Assembly (NCBI GenBank): GCA_903813345.2
Contig: CAIIXF020000001.1
Span: 3,410,001-3,474,000, forward strand
Source: Owenia fusiformis
Taxonomy: Eukaryota > Annelida > Polychaeta > Sabellida > Oweniidae
Length of the DNA stretch: 64,000 nucleotides
Reading direction: 5' to 3'
The notes under the pieces were generated by a model that had not been told where the DNA came from, ran no database searches, and saw nothing but the letters and a program-made list of their open reading frames with translations. The stretch's first letter is position 1. Every line of letters starts with the position of its first letter. A program made the translations under genes and the position numbers. This document shows, piece by piece, positions 12,574 through 24,879 of the stretch.

Positions 12574-14847
12574 CTAGATTTGTGAAATTGAACAAGTTCA
12601 ATTTAAGACTCCAGATTTATTTGACCTAGATAGATCAGTAAAGAGCTGAGTAAGTAACTGAGTAATTAGTTGAGTAAGTACCTTAGTAGTAGTTGAGTAA
12701 GTAGCTGAGTAAGTAACTGGGTAAAAAGCTGAGTTAGTAGCTGAGTAAGTAGCTAAGTTAGTAATAACTAATTAAGCAATTGAGTAAGTAGTCAAATAAG
12801 TAGCTGAGTAGGTAGGGAGGTAAAGTAGGGTATGTAGGACTTTTTGAAAGTTTATTTGATCAATCTGCATCGTGAATACTGGCAAGTTCGAATTTCAAAC
12901 TTCAAAATGGCTTAGAATCTTAACCAGGGGTCGGATTGCAATTTTAATTTCAGATCCGGATTCCTTAGGAAATTATGCCCCTAATTCATAACTCATACGT
13001 TAAATTTGGAGAACTTTTTATTTTGACCTACATTTCGATCACCAGATCTCAAAAGTGGGTCTAAAAACTTCTTGACGGCAAAAAGTTAACATTATAAGCA
13101 CACTCTTTGCTACATGTATACAAAATTTCGAAGAATATCATTGAAGTGTAGTGTCCGAATTGCAAAAATAAGAAAAAACTAAGAATTTGACCTAGATTTT
13201 GAACTAGGTATTTTGGTGTCCAAATTTTGAAGGAAAGTAGCTTTTGAGGTCCCCTTCTTTTATGGGCTTTCATTATGTTTAGCTGTACTCATTCTATATC
13301 TTGTATTTTTACACTTCAAAAAATTATTCGGTCCCATTGATTTAACATGGGGCACCAAATTTAGCAATTTTTGAGCTTTCAAAACATCATAACTTCTGAA
13401 CAAGATGTCGAATCGAAATTTGGTTTGCAGATTCGGATTCCTGACAAAATTCTACCCCTAATTCATAACTCATACGTTAAATTTAGAATTTTTTTTATTT
13501 TGACCTACTTTTTGGACACGCCACAACTTCCGAACCGGAAGTCGGATCGCAATATGGTTTGCAGATTCCGATTCCTGACAAAATTCTACCCCTGATTCAT
13601 AACTCATAAGTTAAATTTGAAGAATTTTTTATTTTGACCTACTTTTGGGACACCATATCTCAAAAGTGGGTCAAAATACTTCCTGACGGCAAAAGGCTAA
13701 CACTATTAGCACACTCTTGGCTACATGTATACACGATTTCGAAAAATATAGTTTAAGTGTAGTGTCAGAATCGCAAAAATAAGGAAAAACTTTGAATTTG
13801 ACCTAGATTTTGACCTTGGCATTTTTGTGTCCAAATTTTTAAGCTAGATGGCTTTTGAGGTCCCCTTCTTTTAAAAGCTTCCATTATATTAAGCTGAACT
13901 CAGTCTATATTTCGTATTTTTCACTTCAAAAAAAATCTTTTTTCCCATTGACTTAACATGGGCACCAAATTTAGCGATTTTTGAGCTTTCAAAACGATAT
14001 AACTTCCGAACCGGAAGTCGGATCGAAATTTGGTTTTCAGATTCGGAATCCTGAGAAAATTTCCTACAAGACCAGTAGCGTGGACATTGAATTGGGAGAA
14101 CTTTTTTTTGGACCTCGTTTTCGGACACTGATATCTCGAAATCGGTTTGAGATATCAAAAAACTAAATCGACCTGTTTTCCCCTACTTTTTTATGAGGAA
14201 CACAATGAAAAAAACCCGGATTGAAAATATCGAAGGACGACCGAGAAAATTGAAAAAAGTGACAAAGTACTGGATTTGACCTAGTTCTTGACCTTTGACC
14301 TAGATAAAAATTTGACCTAATTTCCCATCATCCCAGATACATTCCCTAGTTGATCATGTAAGCAGCTTAAAGTAAGGGGAGGCATCAAAAGTTCAATGTC
14401 TGATAGGAAACTAAATAAATCTAGTTTTGAGTTGGACCCCCCCCTCCCCCTCAAAACTAAATACAATGAAAGTTGATTGCGGACTTTTCACATGTTTTAG
14501 CGACTCAATTTGGACTTTCATGGGGGCAGTACTATAACTTATTCATGATTCTTAAACATGTGCCAACAACAATAGGCATGATATTCCATGTTGCATGCAT
14601 CTTGGTGAAGAAGGCATCTAGTAAAGTCTTCATTTTTAAACCATTCCAAGGCATTTCGACTCGAAATTGCAAAAAATTTAAATGTTGAAATTTGTCGGAT
14701 AGCAAACTGAAATGGCTTTGACCCCCTCCCCCCCAAACTAGATTTATTTAGTTTTCTATCAGACATTGATCTTTTGATGCCTCCCCTAAGCTCTTCTAGT
14801 TGGTGAGAAATCTGGGAAGGAGGAAGAGGAAGAAAGAATAATAATAA
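12574..14847 (+). repeat. Hairpin-headed repeat, unit 6 (GAGTAAGTA subtype, interrupted)
   Basis: A close copy of unit 5. Its tail is split by a 410 bp MITE (14377-14786). Confidence 0.8.
14377..14786. mobile_element. MITE with GGGGAGGCATC inverted ends, TSD TAAG
   Basis: The ends GGGGAGGCATCAAAAG... and ...CTTTTGATGCCTCCCC are inverted, and homology continues for about 50 bp inwards. The element is flanked by TAAG at 14373-14376 and 14787-14790. Unit 5 shows the empty site at the same place (AAAGTAAGCTCTTCTAG near 12520), which proves insertion. There is no coding capacity. Poly-C runs lie just inside both arms. Confidence 0.85.
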
Positions 14848-16911
14848 CTAGATTTTGGAAATTGAACGAGTTCAATTTCAGACTCCAGATCTAGACTTTT
14901 TTTAGCCGAGTCATTCAGAATAAGCCAAGTCATCCAAAATAAGCTGAGTCATCCAGAAAAAGATGGATGGATGGATGGATGGATGGATGGATGGATGAAA
15001 AGGGAAGGAAGGATACGATAGAATAGGAAGGAACAATAGGATAGAATAGGAAAGAAGGATAGAATAGAATAGGAAGGATAGGAAGGAGAGGATACGAAGC
15101 AAGGGTAGATAGGAAGGATAGCATAGGATCAGAAAGGAAGGATGGATGCATTTTTCAATATTTTCTTCTCTACTCTTGACTTTCTATCAGGATACCATCA
15201 GATCTATTTTTCTTGAAATTTCAAAACGCCATAACTTCCGAACCGGAAGTCGGATCGAAATTTGATTTGCAGATTCGGATTCCTGACAAAATTCTACCCC
15301 TAATTCATAACTCATACGTTAAATTTGGAAACTTTTTATTTTGACCTACTTTTTGGACTTTGGACACGCCATAACTTCTGAACTGGAAGTCGGATCGAAA
15401 TTTGAATTGCAGATCGGGTTCCTGACAAAATTCTACACCTAATTCATAACTCATACATTAAATTTGGAGAATTTTATATTTTGACCTACTTTTCGGACAC
15501 CGTATCTCAAAAGTGGGTCAACATACTTTTTGACGGCAAAAGGCTAACGCTATAAGCACACTCTTGGCTACATGTATACACAATTTCGAGGAATATAATT
15601 AAAGTGTAGTGTCAGAATCGCAAAAATAAGGATAAACTATGAATATGACCTAGATTTTGACCTAGGTATTTTGGTGTCCAAATTTTGAAGTTAAGTAGCC
15701 TTCGAGGTTCCCTTCTTTCATAGGCTTTCATTATTTTAAGCTGTACTTAGTCTATATCTCGTATTTTACACTTCAAAAAAATCTTTTTTTCCCATTGACA
15801 TAACATGGGGCACCAAATTTAGCGATTTTTAAACTTTCAAAATGTCATAACTTCCGAACTGGAAGTCGGATCGAAATTTTGTTTGCAGATTCGGATTCCT
15901 TAGAAAATTCTATACTTAGTTCATAAATCACACCTTAAATTTGGAGAATTTTTCTTTTGACCTACTTTTCGGACACCATATCTCAAAAGTGGGGCAAAAT
16001 ACTTGCTGACGGCAAAAGGCTAACACTATTAGCACACTCTTGGCTACATGCATACAAAATTTCGAAGAATAATCTGTAGTGTCAGAATAGCAAAAATAAG
16101 GAAAAACTTTGAATTTGACCTAGATTTTGACCTAGGCATTTTGGTGTCCAAATTTTGAAGCTAGATGACTTTTGAGGTCCCATTCTTTTAAAAGCTTTCA
16201 TTATATTTAGCTGAACTCAGTCTATATTTCGTATTTTTCACTTCAAAAAAAATCTTTTTTCCCATTGACTTAACATGGGCACCAAATTTAGCGATTTTTG
16301 AGCTTTCAAAACGCCATAACTTCCGAACCGGAAGTCTGATTTGAATTTGGTTTTCAGATTCGGAATCCTGAGAAAATTTCCTATAAGACTAATATCCTGG
16401 ACATTTGATTCGGAGAACTTTTTTTTGGACCTCGTTTTCGGACACTGATATCTCGAAATCGGTTTGAGATATCAAAAAACTAAATCGACCCTAGCTTTTC
16501 TACTTTTTTATAAGGAACACAATAAAAAAAACACGGATCGAAAATATTGAAGGATGACCGAGAAAATCGAAAAAAGTGGCAAAGTACTGGATTTGACCTA
16601 GTTCTTGACCTTTGACCTAGATAAAAATTTGACCCAATTTCCGAGGAACTAGATTCTGGACCTAAATTGACCAAATGACTGACTTTACTGAAAACTTTAT
16701 GGTTATTGAGAAAACTGGGATAGAATAATAAGAAGAAGAAGAATAAGAAAACTGACGAAAACAATAGACTCCAGATTTCATCTGGAGTCTAATAATAAGA
16801 AAACTGGCAAAAGCAATAGACTCCAGATTTTCATCTGGAGTCTAATAATAATAAAGAAAACTGGCAAAAGCAATAGACTCCAGATTTTCATCTGGAGTCT
16901 AATAATAATAA
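14848..16911 (+). repeat. Hairpin-headed repeat, unit 7 with three tail hairpins
   Basis: Head, then (ATGG)n at 14964-14997 and a GATAGGA tract to about 15145, sub-repeats, and TGACCTTTGACCT at 16606-16618. Three consecutive tail hairpins follow at 16766-16790, 16818-16843 and 16875-16900. They are separated only by 'aataataagaaaactggcaa'-type spacers. Confidence 0.85.
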
Positions 16912-18449
16912 CTAGACATTTAAAATCGCCACGGGGGCGATTTCGTAGAATGCCGTTCCTCGCCGCAGCAGCAAATTCGGTGCACAATTGACCTTTTTCA
17001 AGGTCACACAGAGGTTGAATTCCAAAACCGAAAGCATATTTGATATCATATTTTGCCATATTTTTGAAATTTTGGCACTTAATTTAAAAACCCGTACCCT
17101 TATCCTCCCAGACAAATTTTTCAAAATTGGGGCACCCAATCCCAATTAAAAAACCCGGAATATATGTTAAATGAGAAGAATGAGGCATGCCATGTACAAA
17201 ATTTGGGCAAAACATATCTATAGTGGCTCCTTGTACATGAAAAACAAGAAATATGTCTTACGTCGTTTTACGTTGAAGGTCAAAGGTCAAGGTCAAAATG
17301 TTGACCTAATTTACTATAGTTAAGTACAGTGTAATACAATGGTACCAATTTTGAATCAATTTGAGCAATTTTAGCAATTTAACATTTTTGACCTTTTCAA
17401 GGTCACCCGGAGGTCAAATTCCAAAACCACAAGCATATTTAGAATCAGGGACATCCATACTTCATACTTGCAAAGAATTGGAATGAAAATCACCCAAATT
17501 ATAAACCCTAGAGATATGTTAAATGGGAAGAGTAAGGCATGGAAAAAATAACTACAGTGGCTCCTTGAACAGGTAAAACAAGAAATAAGTTTTACGTCAT
17601 TTTACGGTGAAGGTCAAAGGTCAAGGTCAAAATGTTGACCTAATTTACTCTAGTTTAGTACAGTGTAATACAATGGTACCAATTTCGAATCAATTTGAGC
17701 AATTTTAGCAATTTAACCTTTTTGACCTTTTCAAGGTCACCCGGATGTCAAATTCCAAAACCACAAGCATATTTAGAATCGGGGACATCCATACTTCATA
17801 CTTGCAAAGAATTGGAATGAAAATCCTAGTTTTCAACTTTGAGGTCATTTGAAGGTCAATGTCAAAGGTCAAGGTCAAAATGGTGACCTAATTTACTCTA
17901 TCCGAGTACAGTGTAATACAATGGTACCAATTTGGAATCAATTTGAGCGATTTTGATTTTTGAACTTGTTGACCTTTTCAAGGTCACTCAGAGGTCGGAT
18001 TCCAAAACCGAAAGCATATTTGGAATCAGGGGCTTCTATTCTTTATATCTGCTCAGAATTGGGATCGGATACACAGTTTTCAAATTTTGCCCCACTGGGG
18101 TGCCCCATTTTTCAAATTTGGGGCACCCAATTTTAAAACCCGGAATATATATGAAATGGCAATTGTGAGGGATGGCATATGCAAATTTTGGGTAAAAAAT
18201 AAAAATGGTTACTCCTTGTACGTGCAAAAATGTAAAAATTTGCGATTTGACCTTGGCTAATTAGGGAGGGGCTAATTAAAAAAATGAAGGCATTTCCCTG
18301 TAGCCCAGGAACATGTCAAGGTTGATGGTATATGCTAATTAGCTGACATGTCGGTGTGTGCGGAGAAATCTTGCGTGGAATAATAATAATAATAAAAATA
18401 AGAAAAAGGCGAAAACTATAGAATGCCGTTTCTTCGAAACCGGCATTCT
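16912..18449 (+). repeat. Second hairpin-headed family (AATGCCG family)
   Basis: The unit starts with the same CTAGAC but has an unrelated head hairpin, AAATCGCC/GGCGATTT (16923-16943), followed by AGAATGCCG (16947-16955). The body has about 360 bp sub-repeats rich in AAGGTCAAAGGTCAAGGTCA. It ends after a (TAA)n tract with the hairpin AGAATGCCG...CGGCATTCT at 18420-18449. The order of parts matches the first family although the sequences differ. Confidence 0.8.
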
Positions 18450-18474
18450 AATAAAGAAAACAGGCAAAAACAAT

Positions 18475-18501
18475 AGACTCCAGATTTTCAATCTGGAGTC
18501 T
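18475..18501 (+). repeat. Family-1 tail hairpin downstream of the family-2 unit
   Basis: A single AGACTCCAGAT...ATCTGGAGTCT hairpin lies after the family-2 tail and before the next family-1 head. The family-2 unit therefore sits inside a run of family-1 tail hairpins. Confidence 0.8.
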
Positions 18502-18509
18502 AATAATAA

Positions 18510-20566
18510 CTAGACTTTGGAAATTGAACAAGTTCAATTTCAGACTCCAGATTAAGACCTTTTTTAGCCGAGTCATCCAGAATAAGCCGAGTCATCCAGA
18601 ATAAGCTGAGTGATCCAAAAAAAGATGGATGAATAAAATAGGAAGGTAGGATAGGATAGAATAGGAAGGAACGATAGGATAGAATAAGAAAGAAGGATAG
18701 GATACAATAAGAAGAAAGGATATAATAGGATAGGATAGGAAGGAAAAGATACGAAGGAAGGATAGAAAAGAAGGATAGGATAGGATCAGATAGGAAGGAT
18801 GGATGAATTTTTCAATATATTCTTCTCTACTCTTGACTTTCTATCAGGATACCATCAGATCGATTTCAAAACGCCATAACTTCCAGCAGTCAGATCCAAA
18901 TTTGGTTTGCAGATTCGGATTCCTGACAAAATTCTACCCCTAATTCATAACTCATACGTTAAATTTGGAAACTTTTTATTTTTACCTACTTTTTGGACAC
19001 GCCACAACTTCCGAATCGGAAGTCGGATCGGAATTTGAATTGCAGATTCGGATTCCTGACAAAATTCTGCACCTAATTCATAACGCATACGTTAAATTTG
19101 GAGATTTTTTTATTTTGACCTACTTTTCGGACACCATATCTCAAAAGTGGGTCAAAATACTTTCTGACGGCAAAAGGCTAACACTATAAGCACACTCTTG
19201 GCTACATGTATACACAATTTCGAAGAATATAATTGAAGTGTAGTGTCAGAAACGCAAAAATAAGGAAAACCTTTGAATTTGACCTAGATTTTGACCTAGG
19301 CATTTTGGTGTCCAAAATTGAAACTAACTGGCTTTTGAGGTCTCCTTCTTTTGAAGGCTTTCATTAAATTAAGCTGAACTCAGTCTATATTTCGTATTTC
19401 TAACTTCAAAAAAATCTTTTTCCCATTGACTTAACATGGGCACCAAATTTAGCAATTTTTGAGCTTTTAAAACGCCAAAACTTCCGAACCGGAAGTCGGA
19501 TCGAAATTTGGTTTGCAGATTCGGATTCCAGAAAGAATTCTACCCCTAATTGATAACTCATACCTTGAATTTGGAGAACTTTTTATTTTGACATACTTTC
19601 TGGACGCCATATTTCAAAATCGGTAAGAGTAATCAAAAAACGGATGGCACACATATGAAAGGGCTGTTTCTAAGCTACATGATGAAAAAAAGATGAAGAC
19701 GTTTCGATAAATAACGACGAAGATAATAGAACAAAGGTTGAAAATGTAAGATTTGACCCAGTCCTAGGATAGGATAGGATATAGAATAGGAAGGAAGGAT
19801 AGGATAGGAAGGAAAGGATAGGAAGGAAGGATAGATAGGAAGGATATGATCAGACAGGATAGGAAGGAAGGATGGATGATTTTTTCTATATTTTCTTCGC
19901 TACTCTTGACTTTCTATAAGGATATCATCAGATCGATTTTTCTCGAAATTTCAAAACGCCATAACCTTTGAACCGGAAGTCGGATCGAAATTTGGTTTGC
20001 AGATTTGGATTCCTGAGAAAATTCTACCCTTAATTCATAACTCATATGTTAAATTTGGAGAACTTTTTATTGTGACCTACTTTCTGGACGCCATATTTCA
20101 AAATTGGTAAGTGTAATCAAAAATCTAATGTCATATCTTTGCTTTGGCTTTTTCTAAGCTACATGATGAAAAAAAGATTTAGGAGTTACGATAAACAACG
20201 ACGAAGATAAATGACAGAATGTTGAAAATGTAAGATTTGACCTAGTTCTTGACCTTTGACCTAGATAAAAATTTGACCCAATTTCCGAGAAACTAGATCT
20301 AGGACCTAAATGGACCATATATAAGACTTGACTCAATATCTTCTAGTTAACGAGAAAACTGGGAAAGAAAAATAAGAATAAAGAATAATAAAGAATAAGA
20401 ATACTGACAAAAACAATAGACTCCAGATTGACATCTGGAGTCTAATAATAATAAAGAAGAATACTGACGAAAACAATAGACTCCAGATTGACATCTGGAG
20501 TCTAATAATAAAGAAGAATACTGGCAAAAACAATAGACTCCAGATTGACATCTGGAGTCTAATAAC
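18510..20566 (+). repeat. Hairpin-headed repeat, unit 8 with three tail hairpins
   Basis: Head, GATAGGA microsatellite, sub-repeats, a second internal GATAGGA tract (about 19767-19875), and TGACCTTTGACCT at 20250-20262. Tail hairpins lie at 20418-20443, 20478-20503 and 20535-20560. It is closely similar along its whole length to unit 10 (50933-52921), 30 kb away. Confidence 0.85.
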
Positions 20567-20599
20567 ATTATGCAACAACAGTCTTGTAAAGTCACTTAT

Positions 20600-20880
20600 G
20601 AATGTTGCTCTGATAGGCTAGGCAAATGGAAGTTTAACATCCCAAAAATTGCAACAGTTTTTAAATTAGGCTTATATTGTATATTGATACCAGTTGAAAA
20701 ACATATCAAAAATATAGAAAAATATATGCAGTGGACAAATATGAAATGTCACATTCAAGGTACCCCCCTCCAAATTTGAGTATGGGATTGTAAATATTTT
20801 TTTATTTCAAAATGGAATACTCTTGTCAACTAAACGAGTAATATTATGATAGTTTACTGACATAAGAGCAACCAAAAATT
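20600..20880 (+). repeat. Dispersed repeat, copy A
   Basis: Shares 'cccaaaaattgcaacag', 'catatcaaaaatatag' and 'gcagtggacaaatatgaaa' with the reverse strand of 28540-28860. This is an inverted pair about 8 kb apart. No coding or family assignment is possible. Confidence 0.6.
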
Positions 20881-21039
20881 GTTAACCAACTATTTGAGTG
20901 CAATAATTGGCATTTCTAGCGCCAAATATATGAAAATAGGCCATCAAATAGCCCGAATTTAATATAACAATGTATTTATTTCTGTATCAATTCATCAGAA
21001 TTGCATGAAAAATATTAAGGAGGGTATTGCAGTGGCGTA

Positions 21040-22300
21040 GGCAGGATTTGTCAGGGGGGGGGTTCTAATATTTTCTGCCAAATTTGCCAAATGTGCTTAA
21101 ATTTTGCCAAATTTGCTTAAGTTTTGCCAAATTTGTTTAAATTTTGCCAAATTTGCTTAAATTTTGTCTAATTTGTTTCAATTTTACCAAATTTGCTTAA
21201 ATCTTGCCAAATTTGCTTAAATTTTGCCAAATTTGATGAAATTTTGCCAAATTTGATGAAATTTTGCCAAATTTGCTGAAATTCTGCCAAATTTGCTGTA
21301 TGTTTGCCAATTTACCTCAATTTTGCCAAATTTGCTTAAATTTTGCAAAGTTTTCTTAATTTTGGTCTAATTTAATTAATTTTTGACAAGTTTCTAAAAT
21401 TTTACTTAAATTTTGCTAATTTTACAAAGTTTCATTGTTGCCAAATTTTCATAATTTTTGCCCATTCGCTAAAATTTAAAATTTTACCAAATTTTCTCAA
21501 GTTTACCAAATCTCAAACAATTGCAAAAGCAAAAAATAGGTAAAATATCCCAAGACCAAGTTCATTTATTTGGGCAGATTTTTTTAAATTTGGACCCAAC
21601 ATACCACAAATTCACAGAAATTAGCAGACATAGAACCCCCTCCCCCCCAATTTTCAATGATGAATCGCTTGTACAACGAGCTTTATAAATAAATAGGAGC
21701 CAAAAATCAGTAATCAACTCTGTGTGAGTGATCTTTATACTTGCTCTCTGATCTAACTACAGCATGTAAAAATAAGAACGTTGTAAGTAAGAATTTTCTA
21801 GCGTTCACAATTTTGGTGCATCACGGCCCAGTGTCACTAAACATTCACATGTTCAAAATTCTCTGCTGATTTATATCAAAAATTAGACCATTTTGACGTT
21901 ATGTACAACAATCAGATAATTTCAACTTGGTAGGTATGCTTTATTTGTGCATTTGAATTCATTTTGAAGATATTACTTCAGTATTTCAGGCCTAAAGTGC
22001 AAAGAGCATACCTATTATCGCCCATTATCTGATTATTGATTAGAAGTTTTTTGTTTTTCTGTTTTTTTAAAAATCTTTTTTACTCAAAATGAAGCTATAA
22101 ATCTCACATATTTCCATCTTGACATATAACTCAATTGTCTTTGGGTAATCAAAAACGATAAATTATTGAAAGACTGCAAAAATTTTACTCAAAGTTTGGA
22201 GGTTTGCATAATTGCCAGAAAGGGTGGGTTCGAATTTTTTTAGGCAAGATTTGGGGGGGGGGGTTCGCACGAGCCCTACGAACCCCCTCTCCCTATAACG
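21040..22300. repeat. G-run-flanked repeat containing a 20 bp minisatellite
   Basis: From about 21077 to 21500 a 20 bp unit (TGCCAAATTTGCTTAAATTT) is repeated with growing divergence to the right. The stretch is bounded by GGGGGGGGG motifs at about 21052 and 22251 ('gtggcgtaggcaggatttg' and 'ggttcgcacgagccctacgaacccc'), a pairing that recurs around 25700-26050. Confidence 0.6.
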
Positions 22301-24150
22301 GCCCTGTATTGTACACCTGAACATTGTCTTTGATAAGTATCAGGGTCATTAAGTGAATATTGAGCGTGGAAATAATATTTGAAATTTCAATATTTTACCA
22401 CACCCACTTTTGGGGTGACCTTACTTTTGTTTAATTACTTCCAAGATATGTCATATTTGAACTCAATAGCACAACTAGATTATTTGTAAAGGAGACACAC
22501 AACCATTAGATCCTTCCGCCAAGTGGGAAGACGAATAGATGGCATTATAAAAACAAAAATATAGTCCAATTATTGTAATTACATTAGCATCACCAGTGGT
22601 TGGATTTTGGTAAGTACATGAATGAAAAAGTGTATGTGTGGACCAACTCTGAGACATGATTTGATGTGATTAAGGTGCATTTTCTTTAAAAAATTTGACC
22701 TTTTTGACCTGCCTCCATCTGTCAAAATCAGAATGACATTTTTTGACATTTTCTATAGATGGCGTCTTCAACAGGTGAGATCTTTTGATTTTCGTGGGGA
22801 GTTTTGATTCAAACTTTTTTGACTGACAGAGGACATACTGGGGTATGATGCAATGATAGCAAAACATGTCCACAAATCTTAGTTTTCTCTTGAAGACAGA
22901 TCGTTTGTATGGGAATACGCATGTTATAACAATTAGTTGGGTTAACCCAAAGGCTTATTTTGTCCTGAAAACAGTTTTTTGAGGTTTTCAGGAAAGGATT
23001 ATGTAAAAAAGTAGAAAAACAGCAAATGCCAGGTGAAATATAGGGGAAGCCCTACTTTTAGATGATAACTGTTAAATTATCAAATGTTTTTTCCTTTTAA
23101 ATTCAATTTGATATATAATATACATTTTCTGGTAAAACAGAGAACGATTTGTTACAATCAGTGGTCAAAAAATGTCCTTGAAAAGGCAACAAAATGTTAA
23201 ATATCCCTGTCCCTGACATCAGTTTATTAATATGAGCCAAAAAAGGTAACCCAACCAAATGTTTGTTAATAACCCAGTCATTCAGCATGGGTTTGACATC
23301 ATATTTGGCACAATTACCTTGTTCAATGTTCTTTCATTTTACTAAGTGTCATTGATCTATCCTTAATAGTCACGATTTTATGGTCATTTACAAAATGTGC
23401 TCAAAATATCGAAATGTGCCTAACTGACTGGACATCAATACCTCCAATTTTTTTTTTATTTGTGGACCTTTTTTCGATACTAACAACACTTGAAACATTA
23501 AAACAAGAGAAAAGAATGAAGATGAGAGTCATAACACATGATTTTTATGCTCCTGATATGAACAACAACGCACGATACGTTCAAGTTGGCCTCCAGACAT
23601 GACACCCATATTTCATGGCATGGTATAAAATGGCCATAAAATCGTGACGACTAGAGACCATTGAGACTGGGTAGATTGATAATACATTGACCAAGACTAA
23701 ATTCTGCCAAATATGACACTAAATCCATGCAGGATAACTGGACTGGATTATCAAGATTTGTTTGGGTTAATTACCTTTTTGGCTCGCCCTGTATTAAGGA
23801 AAAATTGTTACTTTTGACTAAGGTGTTCTTAACCACACAGTGATATTGAGAAATGAAATGAAGAAGTTCAACTGAAGAATGTTCGATTTCAAGATGAAAT
23901 TCAATAAAAAATGAGGAAAAGGTTCCTACATTAATAAATCCTCCTGAGTTAACTAGTGTAACGTAAAGTAAATCCCTGATCTTTATACAGGGCCTGGTTC
24001 GATTATGTTATGTTCATTATCAAAAATGCTGCCTTAATTTTGTAATCTTAACCTTCATATATGTGTCTTACTTATAGAGAGCAAAAAAGAATGCTGATTA
24101 AATAAGCTTAATACTATTATGTTGTAACAACAATCAGTTACAACCTTGTC
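22300..24150. other. No gene seen
   Basis: AT-rich sequence with only short open frames. None shows a recognised motif or splice-flanked exon. Confidence 0.45.
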
Positions 24151-24164
24151 TTTCACCAGCCTTC

Positions 24165-24440
24165 ATCAGGGGCGGATATGGGAACCAACAAGGGGGGGGG
24201 CCCAAATGTCAGGTCTGAGAAAAAAACTTCCGCGGAAACAATTTTGGGCCCCTAAAACCCTGAAGTGGGCCCAAATTTTGAAAAATTGAGACCCATTTTC
24301 TTCAATTAAAAAATAAGGCTTTAAAAGGCCCATTTATGACCAAAAAGGCCCACTTTTTGGGGCCTTAAAGCCTTTTTTGGGCCCAATTTTTTTTCAGGGC
24401 CCGCCCAAGGGGGTGGGAGGGGCCCAGATCTGCCAGGGTT
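24165..24440. repeat. GGGCCC-rich repeat fragment
   Basis: Starts 'aggggcggatatgggaacc' and holds many GGCCC/GGGCC blocks in a palindromic pattern. It resembles other G-run dispersed repeats in this window. Ends are not defined. Confidence 0.4.
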
Positions 24441-24879
24441 CATTATTTAGTCATCATTATTCTCATGATCAGTAATGGAGGTATTTGCACAAATGCCTTT
24501 GCATACCTTACATGTCAAAGAACAGTTATTTCATTTTTCTACAAGAACATCTCATAGAAATACAATCTGCCTTACACACACAATGGATGATCTCTGAGAA
24601 AGGGGAGCTGCATTTAGGCAATTGGTACATATTTTCGTTGCTTATTTCCCAGCCCAATTATAATGGAGGCAGTTTATTTCCCTCCCACTCCTGGATCTGA
24701 TGGTACACTCTGTAACTGTGGTATTCCGCAGCATCAGAAAATGGAGGAAGAACACGGGGCTGCAATAATTCAGATCTTGCTGCTCTCTTTTAATAGAATT
24801 TTAGAAGCCTAAGATAATTTAGGGTTTCACCATTTTTCCACCATAAATTGACAAAAGAGCATGTCCCTCTGCAATGACA

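Noticed and set aside
4324-19189. Many 60-105 codon open frames with similar peptides (e.g. 'SFQNAITSEPEVGSKFGLQI')
   Set aside because: They repeat because the DNA sub-repeat repeats; frames are broken at random between units and there are no splice sites or conserved starts.
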